Shown piece after piece: positions 1-6,017 of a stretch of 8,113 nt of DNA. The stretch comes from Comamonas sp. lk (GTDB lineage: Bacteria > Pseudomonadota > Gammaproteobacteria > Burkholderiales > Burkholderiaceae_C): positions 1 to 8,113 of the forward strand of contig CAMCJY010000076.1 in the NCBI GenBank assembly GCA_945875225.1, written 5' to 3'. The position numbers and the translations under genes are program-made. Every line of letters starts with the position of its first letter. The stretch's first letter is position 1. The notes beneath the pieces are model-generated. The model saw only the letters and a list, made by a program, of their open reading frames with translations. It was not told the origin of the DNA and did not search any database.

Positions 1-392
1 AGCCCATCATGGCGCGCCTCAAAACCGATCTGGTCGATGTGCTCTGGGCCGCTACCGATAGCGGCTCGGGCTTGGCCGATATACAACTGGAGTGGGACCG
101 CCGCATTGCCTTGGGTGTGGTGCTGGCCGCTTTCGGCTACCCCGACAAGCCCCGCACGGGCGATGCCATCACCGGTTTGCCAGCGGAGGCGGCAGGCCTG
201 ATGGTGTTCCATGCGGGCACGCGTTTGCAGGATGATGGCTTGCGCACCAGTGGTGGCCGCGTGCTCTGCGTGACCGCACTGGCCGACTCGGTGCGTTCGG
301 CGCAGAGCCGGGCATACGATGCCATTCAGAACATCCGTTTTGAAGGCATGCAGTGGCGTAGCGACATCGGTTTTCGTGCGCTCAAACGGTGA
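1..392 (+). CDS. purD: Phosphoribosylamine-glycine ligase (GARS), C-terminal part; 5' end outside window
   Basis: PurD joins 5-phosphoribosylamine and glycine using ATP to make glycinamide ribonucleotide, the second step of de novo purine synthesis in the cytoplasm. Only the last ~129 codons are present. The reading frame is open from the left edge (first whole codon at base 3) and ends with TGA at 390-392. The visible start Pro-Ile-Met-Ala-Arg-Leu matches the end of the ATP-grasp domain, where family members read 'QP(I/V)MxRLxxDL'. The rest is the C-terminal GARS domain, including VVLAAFGYP, a Gly-rich VFHAGT segment, GGRVLCVTA and the final Ala/Tyr-rich helix before the RSDIG motif. The ATG at base 9 is therefore an internal methionine, not a start. 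The hemF coding region begins 39 bases after the stop. Identification is by recalled family motifs, with no search. Confidence 0.93.
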   Translation, partial: PIMARLKTDLVDVLWAATDSGSGLADIQLEWDRRIALGVVLAAFGYPDKPRTGDAITGLPAEAAGLMVFHAGTRLQDDGLRTSGGRVLCVTALADSVRSAQSRAYDAIQNIRFEGMQWRSDIGFRALKR

Positions 393-418
393 TTGAGGCG
401 CGCCACAGAAACCAACAC

Positions 419-424
419 AGGAAA
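419..424 (+). promoter_or_regulatory. Ribosome binding site of hemF
   Basis: AGGAAA lies 7 bases before the ATG at 432. It supports that ATG as the hemF start over the in-frame TTG at 393, which would sit directly against the purD stop and add 13 residues with no family resemblance. Confidence 0.7.
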
Positions 425-431
425 CCCAAGC

Positions 432-1349
432 ATGCTTACCGCCAGCACTGAAAACGTTCGCCACTACCTGCTCGACTTGCAAGCTCGCCTGGCTGGCGCG
501 GTGTCGCAAATGGATGGCGGCAGCTTTGTGGTCGACCCCTGGAGTAAACCGGCGGGCGAGGCCCTGCAAGGCGACGGCATCACCCAGATACTGGAAGGCG
601 GCCCGGTGTTCGAGCGCGCCGGTGTGGGCTTTTCGCATGTGCGCGGGCCGCGTCTGCCGCCCAGCGCCACCCAGCACCGGCCCGAACTGGCGGGCTCAGG
701 TTTTGAGGCCATTGGCGTGTCACTGGTGTTTCACCCGCGCAACCCCTATGCGCCCACGGTACATATGAATGTGCGCATGCTGGCCGCCAAAGCGCCCGAC
801 GGCAGCCCGGTGTGCTGGTTTGGCGGCGGCATGGACTTGACGCCGATTTACGGTTTTGAAGAAGACGCAGTGCATTTTCACCAAAGCTGCAAAACCGCTT
901 TAGACCCTTTTGGCGCCGATAAATACCCGCGCTTTAAAACCTGGTGCGACGAGTATTTTTTCCTGAAACACCGCAACGAGCCGCGCGGCATAGGCGGCGT
1001 TTTTTTTGACGATTTTTCCGAGCTGGGCCAAGACGGCAGCTTTGCCATGTTGCGCGCACTGGCCGATGCTTTTGTGCAGGCCTATTTCCCGATTGTGCAG
1101 CGACGCAAAGACATGGCTTACACCGAGCGCGAGCGTGCTTTTCAGCTGTACCGGCGCGGGCGCTATGTGGAGTTCAACCTGGTCTGGGATCGGGGGACGC
1201 ATTTCGGCTTGCAATCGGGTGGGCGCACCGAGTCCATTCTCTTGTCCATGCCGCCGCAAGTAAGCTGGTCCTACCAACACCAGCCGCAAGTGGGTAGCCC
1301 GGAAGCGGCCCTGTACCAGCAGTTTCTGGTGCGGCGGGACTGGGTTTGA
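432..1349 (+). CDS. hemF: Oxygen-dependent coproporphyrinogen III oxidase
   Basis: HemF carries out the O2-dependent oxidative decarboxylation of two propionate side chains of coproporphyrinogen III to give protoporphyrinogen IX, a late step of heme synthesis in the cytoplasm. The 305-residue product is close to the E. coli protein (about 299). Hallmarks of the family are visible in order: GVSLVFHPRNP (95-105), HMNVRM (111-116), WFGGGMDLTP (129-138), the DEYFFLKHRNE segment (173-183), GIGGVFFDDF (187-195), and the signature block from YRRGRYVEFN (240-249) through DRGTHFGL (253-260) to GGRTESILLSMPP (263-275). The ATG at 432 is chosen because it has an AGGAAA ribosome binding site and gives the normal N-terminal length. 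The stop overlaps the nadD start by four bases. A run of eight T occurs at 1000-1007 within the GVFFDDF codons. The enzyme implies growth with oxygen. Confidence 0.96.
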   Translation: MLTASTENVRHYLLDLQARLAGAVSQMDGGSFVVDPWSKPAGEALQGDGITQILEGGPVFERAGVGFSHVRGPRLPPSATQHRPELAGSGFEAIGVSLVFHPRNPYAPTVHMNVRMLAAKAPDGSPVCWFGGGMDLTPIYGFEEDAVHFHQSCKTALDPFGADKYPRFKTWCDEYFFLKHRNEPRGIGGVFFDDFSELGQDGSFAMLRALADAFVQAYFPIVQRRKDMAYTERERAFQLYRRGRYVEFNLVWDRGTHFGLQSGGRTESILLSMPPQVSWSYQHQPQVGSPEAALYQQFLVRRDWV

Positions 1350-1951
1350 GCGCAGGCGAGCGCATCGGCGTTTTCGGCGGCGCCTTTGACCCGCCGCATA
1401 CCGGGCACCTGGCGCTGGCCAGAGCGGCGCTCGCGCAGTTGGATTTAACCCAGTTGCGCATCGTGCCCACCGGGCAGGCCTGGCACAAAGCGCGCGACCT
1501 CTCCGAGGCCGCCTACCGCTTGGAAATGTGCCGCTTGCTGTTTGCGCCGTTGGCCGATGTAGTGGTCGATGACTGCGAAATACGCCGCGGCGGGCCGAGT
1601 TATACCGTGGACACGCTGGAGGCTTTACGTGTGCAACGGCCTAGCGCCCGGCTCATGCTTTTGATAGGCCAGGACCAGGCGGCGGGCTTGCCTCAGTGGC
1701 ACCGGGCCGACGAATTGGCCCGGCTAGCTATAATTTGGGTCGCTGTCCGTCCCGATGCGACGGGCCTAGTGGCCCCTTTGGACCCTGACTTGCGCACCCG
1801 ATTTTCTTTGCATACCCTGCCCATGGCGGTCCAAGCCGTCAGTTCCACCGACATTCGCGAGCGCATTGCCCGCGGCCAAGCCACCCAAACCTTGTTAACC
1901 GAGCCGCTCGCACGCTATATTGAGCATCACCACCTTTACCAAACGCCCTGA
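1346..1951 (+). CDS. nadD: Nicotinate-nucleotide adenylyltransferase
   Basis: NadD transfers AMP from ATP to nicotinate mononucleotide, making deamido-NAD for NAD synthesis. The 201-residue protein shows the nucleotidyltransferase motif GGAFDPPHTGH (11-21, the (H/T)xGH ATP site), PSYTVDTLEAL (84-94), IGQDQAAGLPQWHR (107-120) and the C-terminal VSSTDIR (165-171), equivalent to the ISSTxIR ATP-binding motif. The start is taken as TTG at 1346, which overlaps the hemF TGA as TTGA. No ATG or GTG lies between it and the GGAFDPP motif, and a GGGA at 1336-1339 sits 6 bases upstream. The last base of its stop is the first base of the rsfS ATG (TGATG), so coupling in both directions is likely. NadD next to rsfS and rlmH is a widely conserved grouping, also seen in looser form in E. 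coli. Confidence 0.95.
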   Translation: MSAGERIGVFGGAFDPPHTGHLALARAALAQLDLTQLRIVPTGQAWHKARDLSEAAYRLEMCRLLFAPLADVVVDDCEIRRGGPSYTVDTLEALRVQRPSARLMLLIGQDQAAGLPQWHRADELARLAIIWVAVRPDATGLVAPLDPDLRTRFSLHTLPMAVQAVSSTDIRERIARGQATQTLLTEPLARYIEHHHLYQTP

Positions 1952-2673
1952 TGACCACTTCCCCCGCCAACAAGAAAAACGATATCCAAAAACTACAGCG
2001 CGCCATCGTCGATGGCCTGGAGGACGTGAAGGCGCAGGACATACGGGTGTTTGATACCGAGGAACTTTCGGCCTTGTTTGAGCGGGTCATCATAGCCTCG
2101 GGCACGTCCAACCGCCAAACCAAGGCGCTGGCCGCTAGCGTGCGCGATGCGGTGCGCGAAGCAGGTTTTTCCAAGCCGCGTATCGAGGGCGAAGGCAATG
2201 GCGAATGGATTATTGTGGACTGCGGCCAGGCGGTGGTGCACATCATGCAACCGAGTTTTCGCCAGTACTACAACCTGGAAGAGTTGTGGGGTGAAAAGCC
2301 GGTGCGTCTGAAGCTGGGAGTGGCCAAACCGGCGGCGGCGCCCAAAGTGGTCGTCGAAGCGGCTAAGCCCAAGGCGCCAGCCACCTTGCGCCGCTCCAAC
2401 GCGGCCAAAATCGGTATAGCCGAGGCCTTTCCCTCTAAAGCCCAAGTGCGCAAAAACGAAGAAGCCGCTGCCAAGGCCGCCAAGAACAGCGCTGTGGCCA
2501 AATCGCCAGCGCGCAAGAGCGCGGCATCTGCTGCGGCGCCCAAGCCCGCGGCCAAGACCTCGGTGCGCACCGTGAGCAAAGTGATCGTGCCAGCGAGCAG
2601 CACGCGCGCCAAACCCGCCGCCAAGAAAGCTGCGCCTAAACGGCCAGCGGCCAAGCCCGCGCGCAAGGGCTGA
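1951..2673 (+). CDS. rsfS: Ribosome silencing factor RsfS (Iojap/YbeB) with long basic Ala/Lys/Pro tail
   Basis: RsfS binds ribosomal protein L14 on the 50S subunit and blocks joining of the 30S, lowering translation in starvation or stationary phase. Residues ~10-121 form the Iojap domain: QKLQRAIVDGLEDVKAQDI (13-31), FERVIIASGTSNRQTKALA (43-61), GEGNGEWIIVDCGQAVVHIM (80-99) and RQYYNLEELWG (104-114). The E. coli protein ends near this point (about 105 residues). Here another ~119 residues follow. By hand count residues 122-240 hold 37 Ala, 20 Lys, 8 Arg and 13 Pro against 4 acidic residues, with SPARKS at 185-190 and repeated AKPAAK-like units to the end. The tail should be disordered and highly positive, so RNA or rRNA contact is an inference. 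A shorter basic extension occurs in some Burkholderiales, as I recall. No Shine-Dalgarno is evident; the ATG overlaps the nadD stop by one base. Confidence 0.93.
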   Translation: MTTSPANKKNDIQKLQRAIVDGLEDVKAQDIRVFDTEELSALFERVIIASGTSNRQTKALAASVRDAVREAGFSKPRIEGEGNGEWIIVDCGQAVVHIMQPSFRQYYNLEELWGEKPVRLKLGVAKPAAAPKVVVEAAKPKAPATLRRSNAAKIGIAEAFPSKAQVRKNEEAAAKAAKNSAVAKSPARKSAASAAAPKPAAKTSVRTVSKVIVPASSTRAKPAAKKAAPKRPAAKPARKG

Positions 2674-2680
2674 CGCGCCG

Positions 2681-3148
2681 GTGCGCCTGTACATCGTCGC
2701 GGTAGGGCAGCGGGTGCCCGATTGGGCGCAAACGGCCTGGGACGATTACGCCAAGCGCTTCCCGCATGAAATCCGCATCGAGCTCAAAGCCGTCAAAACC
2801 GAGCCGCGCGGCTCCAAGACCCTGGACACTTTGTATGCCGCTGAACGCGGGCGCATTGAAGCGGCGATCCCCAAGGGCACGCGCATCGTGGTGCTGGACG
2901 AACGCGGTAGCGCCTTGAGCACGCTGGCGCTGGCGCAGCGTTTGAACGATTGGCAAAACAGCGGTGGCGACGTGGCACTGGTCATTGGCGGGCCTGACGG
3001 CCTGGAGCCGGCTTTTCGCGCCAGCGCGCATGAACGCATACGCTTGTCCGACCTGACGCTGCCGCACGCGATGGCGCGTGTGTTGTTGATAGAGCAGTTG
3101 TACCGTGCCTGGTCGGTTAATGCCAATCACCCCTACCATCGGGAATAA
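2681..3148 (+). CDS. rlmH: 23S rRNA (pseudouridine1915-N3)-methyltransferase
   Basis: RlmH is a SPOUT-fold, S-adenosylmethionine-dependent enzyme that methylates N3 of pseudouridine 1915 in helix 69 of 23S rRNA, acting on assembled 70S ribosomes. The 155-residue length equals the E. coli protein. The sequence shows the N-terminal MRLYIVAVGQ strand, VVLDERG (70-76), the SAM-binding knot segment LVIGGPDGL (100-108), the RLSDLTLPHAMARVLLIEQL segment (121-140), and the invariant C-terminus NHPYHRE (149-155). The start is GTG at 2681, seven bases after the rsfS stop. AAGGG at 2665-2669, inside the end of rsfS, could serve as its ribosome binding site with an 11-base spacing. The rsfS-rlmH pairing is conserved well beyond Betaproteobacteria, and both products act on the subunit-interface side of the 50S. 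Confidence 0.97.
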   Translation: MRLYIVAVGQRVPDWAQTAWDDYAKRFPHEIRIELKAVKTEPRGSKTLDTLYAAERGRIEAAIPKGTRIVVLDERGSALSTLALAQRLNDWQNSGGDVALVIGGPDGLEPAFRASAHERIRLSDLTLPHAMARVLLIEQLYRAWSVNANHPYHRE

Positions 3149-3184
3149 TTTTTTTACCTCGGCTTTTGCTACACCCCACGTGCC

Positions 3185-3790
3185 ATGAAACCGCCTTTTA
3201 TTTACCTCGCCTCGCAAAGCCCCCGGCGCAGCCAGCTGCTCGAGCAAATGGGTGTGGCGCACCAGCTACTGTTGCCCGGCACCGATGAGGATAGCGAGGC
3301 GCTGGAAGTCGTTTTAGCGGGCGAACTACCGCGCGACTATGTGCAGCGCGTCACGGCTTTGAAGCTGCACGCTGCACTAGCGCGTTTGCAGCGGCTGGGT
3401 TTGCCAGACGCGCCGGTCTTATGCGCCGACACCACGGTGGCTCTTGACAATGACATTTTGGGTAAACCTGCAGATGGGCAAGATGCACAGCGCATGCTAA
3501 AGCAGTTGTCGGGCCGCACGCACCAGGTGTTTACCGCGGTTGCTCTGGGCTGGAGCGGGAGAGTGGAGCAGGCTTGCAGCGCGTCCGATGTGGTGTTTGC
3601 TGCTTTGCAGCCGGAGGCGATTGCCCGCTACGCAGCCACTGGCGAGCCTATGGGCAAGGCCGGCGCCTATGCGGTGCAGGGCAGGGCGGCAGCATTTATC
3701 GCAAGGATTGAAGGCAGTTATTCTGGCATCATGGGTTTGCCCTTGTTTGAAACCGCACAGCTGCTGCGCACCATGGGCGCTGGGGAATAA
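3185..3790 (+). CDS. maf: Maf family nucleotide pyrophosphatase (probable dTTP/UTP pyrophosphatase, YhdE type)
   Basis: Maf proteins hydrolyse nucleoside triphosphates, including modified ones, to monophosphate and pyrophosphate in the cytoplasm. They are thought to clean the nucleotide pool and were linked to septum formation. The 201-residue protein has the Maf signature ASQSPRR (9-15), the catalytic-loop CADTTVAL (80-87) with Asp82, GKP (93-95), LSGRTHQVFTAV (108-119), and the C-terminal half AGAYAVQGRAAAFI followed by IEGSYSGIMGLPLFET (175-190). The GSYS-GLPL-ET block and its place directly before RNase G favour the YhdE (dTTP/UTP) branch over YceF, but substrate choice is inferred. The ATG at 3185 has no clear Shine-Dalgarno; it is kept because the family motif begins only a few residues in. 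The stop is 4 bases from the rng ATG, and the end of maf supplies the rng ribosome binding site. Confidence 0.93.
   Translation: MKPPFIYLASQSPRRSQLLEQMGVAHQLLLPGTDEDSEALEVVLAGELPRDYVQRVTALKLHAALARLQRLGLPDAPVLCADTTVALDNDILGKPADGQDAQRMLKQLSGRTHQVFTAVALGWSGRVEQACSASDVVFAALQPEAIARYAATGEPMGKAGAYAVQGRAAAFIARIEGSYSGIMGLPLFETAQLLRTMGAGE
3782..3787 (+). promoter_or_regulatory. Ribosome binding site of rng
   Basis: GGGGAA in the last codons of maf lies 7 bases before the ATG at 3795. It decides the rng start: an open frame continues upstream to a TTG at 3540 inside maf, but that extension reads as out-of-frame maf and has no RNase G character. Confidence 0.7.
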
Positions 3791-3794
3791 AGCG

Positions 3795-5270
3795 ATGCAA
3801 CAGGATATTTTGGTCAACTGGTCCCCGCAGGAAACGCGGGTTGCCCTTATCGAGCATGGCGCGGTGCAAGAGCTGCATGTGGAGCGCACGCTCGAGCGCG
3901 GCTTGGTGGGCAATGTTTATATCGGCAAGGTCTCGCGGGTGCTGCCGGGCATGCAGTCGGCTTTTATCGATATCGGGCTAGAGCGCGCCGCGTTTTTGCA
4001 TGTGGCCGATGTGTGGCATAAGCCCGCCGAAGGCGAGACACTGAGCGCTGCGCGCGCCAGCCAGGCGCAGGTACCCATTGAGCGCCAGGTGTTTGAAGGC
4101 CAGGCGCTGATGGTGCAGGTGATTAAAGACCCGATAGGCACCAAAGGCGCGCGCCTGTCCACGCAAATCAGCGTGGCGGGACGCATGCTGGTGTTTTTGC
4201 CGCAGGATGACCATATCGGCGTGTCGCAGAAAATTTCACTGGAACAGCGCGAAGCCTTGCGTAGGCGCGTGCGGGAATTGGCCGGTGAGGCCGGTGGCGG
4301 CTATATCTTGCGCACCAATGCAGAAGATGCCAGTGATTCTGAAATCGGTGATGACATCGCGTATTTGCGCAAAGCCTGGGCACGCATCAAGGACGCCGGT
4401 CAGCGCTTGCCGCCGCCCAGCCTCTTGCACCAGGACTTGAATTTGCTACAGCGCGTGCTGCGCGACTTAGTGGACGAGACCACCCAGACCATTCGCGTCG
4501 ATTCGCGCGAGCAGTTTGAACTGTTGCATGCTTTTGGCAGCGAGTTCATGCCGCAGGCGGCCAAGAAATTGCAGCATTACAAGGGCGAGCGCCCGATTTT
4601 TGATTTGTATTCGGTTGATGAGGAGATAGCCAAGGCGCTAGGCCGGCGGGTGGATTTGAAGTCTGGCGGCTATCTCATCGTGGACCAAACCGAAGCGCTG
4701 ACCACTGTGGATGTGAATACCGGTGGCTATGTGGGCGCACGCAATTTCGATGACACGATTTTTAAGACCAATCTAGAAGCGGCGCAGGCCTTGGCGCGGC
4801 AACTGCGCCTGCGCAATCTGGGCGGCATCATCGTGGCCGACTTTATTGACATGGCGCGTGAAGAGCACCGCGAGGCAGTGCTGGCGGAGTTTCGCAAGCA
4901 GTTATCACGCGACCGGGTGAAAACCATGACGGGTGGTTTTTCACAATTGGGTTTGGTGGAGCTAACGCGCAAACGCACACGCGAGTCGCTGGCCCACATG
5001 CTGTGCGAACCCTGCCCGTCCTGTCAGGGTAAGGGCATCGTTAAAACTGCGCGCAGTGTGGCCTATGACATCTTTCGGGAAATTTTGCGTGAAGCACGCC
5101 AGTTCAATCCGCAGGAGTTTCGCGTAGTGGCGGCGCCGCAAGTGGTCGATCTCTTGCTTGACGAAGAAAGCCAACATTTGGCGGGCTTGAGTGAGTTCAT
5201 CGGCAAGCCGGTGTCGCTGCAAGCCGAGGGCGCCATGGGGCAAGAGCAATACGATATTGTGTTGTTATAA
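3795..5270 (+). CDS. rng: Ribonuclease G
   Basis: RNase G is the cytoplasmic paralogue of the RNase E catalytic half. It is a single-strand-specific endonuclease preferring 5'-monophosphate RNA, matures the 5' end of 16S rRNA and decays some mRNAs. From the ATG at 3795 the protein is 491 residues, close to the E. coli length (489). The N-terminus MQQDILVNWSPQETRVALIE leads into an S1 domain (RGLVGNVYIGKVSRVLPGMQ, then the FIDIG and AAFLH motifs). The catalytic magnesium Asp pair is visible as Asp306 in TTVDVNTGG and Asp349 in IIVADFIDM. The Zn-link is CEPCPSCQGKG with Cys404, Cys407 and Cys410; the CPSC pair (407/410) matches the RNase E zinc cysteines. The long C-terminal degradosome scaffold of RNase E is absent, which supports RNase G rather than E. 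It follows maf as in E. coli. Confidence 0.97.
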   Translation: MQQDILVNWSPQETRVALIEHGAVQELHVERTLERGLVGNVYIGKVSRVLPGMQSAFIDIGLERAAFLHVADVWHKPAEGETLSAARASQAQVPIERQVFEGQALMVQVIKDPIGTKGARLSTQISVAGRMLVFLPQDDHIGVSQKISLEQREALRRRVRELAGEAGGGYILRTNAEDASDSEIGDDIAYLRKAWARIKDAGQRLPPPSLLHQDLNLLQRVLRDLVDETTQTIRVDSREQFELLHAFGSEFMPQAAKKLQHYKGERPIFDLYSVDEEIAKALGRRVDLKSGGYLIVDQTEALTTVDVNTGGYVGARNFDDTIFKTNLEAAQALARQLRLRNLGGIIVADFIDMAREEHREAVLAEFRKQLSRDRVKTMTGGFSQLGLVELTRKRTRESLAHMLCEPCPSCQGKGIVKTARSVAYDIFREILREARQFNPQEFRVVAAPQVVDLLLDEESQHLAGLSEFIGKPVSLQAEGAMGQEQYDIVLL

Positions 5271-5288
5271 ATAAATCGCCAAGCCTGT

Positions 5289-6014
5289 ATGCAGCATTAC
5301 GCCATATTGACTTACCACCAGATTGAGATGGCGCCGCCGCCTCCTGCGGCGTTTCGCAGCCTGTATGTGGCGCCTGCGTCTTTTGCCAGGCAGATGCGTT
5401 GGCTTCAGAAATTGGGTTATCGCGGCCTATCCATGCGCGACTTATTGCCCTATTTGCGTGGCGAAAAAGTCGGCAAAGTGGTAGGTCTGACCTTTGACGA
5501 CGGCTATTGCAATAACCTGCAATACGCGCTGCCGGTATTGCAGGAGTGCGGGTTTACCGCGACGTGCTATGTGATGAGCCAATTGCTCGGCAAAACCAAT
5601 GTCTGGGATTTAGAAAACGGCGTGGTGCAAGCGGATTTAATGACGGCGGCACAGATCAGGCAATGGGCGCAGGCAGGTATGGAAATCGGCGCGCACACCC
5701 AAACCCATTGCAAATTGCCACATATGCCAGATGACGATGCGATGCGGCAATTTACCGCCTGCAAGGCGGATTTGGCCGAACTTTTGGGTGAGCCGGTGGT
5801 GCATTTTTGCTACCCCTATGGCTTGTACGAGGCGCGACATGCGGTGATGGCTCAAGACGCGGGCTACCAAAGCGCCACCACGACACATCGCGGCAAAGTA
5901 CAAGCGGGGTCTGATTTGTTTCAATTGCGCCGAATTCCGGTGGTGCGTTCGACCTATATGCCGCAGTTTTTGCTCAAACTGCTGACCGGCTATGAAAACG
6001 GGAAGAGCGTCTAA
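5289..6014 (+). CDS. Polysaccharide deacetylase family protein (NodB/CE4 homology domain), no signal peptide
   Basis: CE4/NodB enzymes use a divalent metal to remove N- or O-acetyl (or formyl) groups from sugars. This 241-residue protein has the expected motifs: LTYHQI near the N-terminus, LTFDDGY (67-73, with Asp70 as likely base and Asp71 as metal ligand), IGAHTQTH (133-140, giving the His136/His140 metal pair of the H-(S/T)-x-x-H motif) and CYPYGLYE (174-181). The N-terminal layout, with YVAPASFARQMRWLQ before the TFDDG motif, resembles the IcaB/PgaB-like branch. No signal peptide, lipobox or membrane segment is seen, so it probably acts in the cytoplasm or at the inner membrane face on a precursor sugar or lipid-linked intermediate; this is inference. 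It begins 18 bases after rng with no strong Shine-Dalgarno, and a glycosyltransferase follows 3 bases after its stop. Its substrate is unknown. Confidence 0.9.
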   Translation: MQHYAILTYHQIEMAPPPPAAFRSLYVAPASFARQMRWLQKLGYRGLSMRDLLPYLRGEKVGKVVGLTFDDGYCNNLQYALPVLQECGFTATCYVMSQLLGKTNVWDLENGVVQADLMTAAQIRQWAQAGMEIGAHTQTHCKLPHMPDDDAMRQFTACKADLAELLGEPVVHFCYPYGLYEARHAVMAQDAGYQSATTTHRGKVQAGSDLFQLRRIPVVRSTYMPQFLLKLLTGYENGKSV

Positions 6015-6017
6015 ACC

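Noticed and set aside
393..431. A 13-residue extension of HemF from TTG 393
   Set aside because: The ATG at 432 has AGGAAA at proper spacing and the extension is unlike HemF N-termini.
1688..1734. TATAAT at 1729-1734 inside nadD as an internal promoter for rsfS
   Set aside because: The hexamer is perfect, but no matching -35 lies at 16-18 bases (GCCGAC at 17). The nearest TTG-containing hexamers are too far or too close. It also encodes conserved NadD sequence.
2590..2673. Repetitive GCCAAG/GCCGCC codons at the end of rsfS as a DNA repeat element
   Set aside because: The repetition follows the low-complexity Ala-Lys-Pro protein sequence. Unit lengths and spacing are irregular, so it is not a tandem repeat or CRISPR-like array.
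1993..2694. 233-codon open frame on the minus strand opposite rsfS
   Set aside because: It is the antisense shadow of GC-biased Ala/Lys codons, giving a Gly/Arg/Ala-rich sequence with no recognisable domain. The plus strand has a clear Iojap domain.
3134..3155. T7 after the rlmH stop as a Rho-independent terminator
   Set aside because: Only a 3-base CCC/GGG stem precedes the T-run, with the stop codon in between. That is too weak for a terminator.
2636..3262. 208-codon minus-strand open frame across rlmH and its flanks
   Set aside because: It lies antisense to a fully conserved RlmH, with no domain character and no ribosome binding site noted.
3540..3794. An 85-residue N-terminal extension of RNase G beginning at TTG 3540
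   Set aside because: It overlaps the verified maf frame, shows no family similarity, and the ATG at 3795 has a good ribosome binding site and gives the standard RNase G length.
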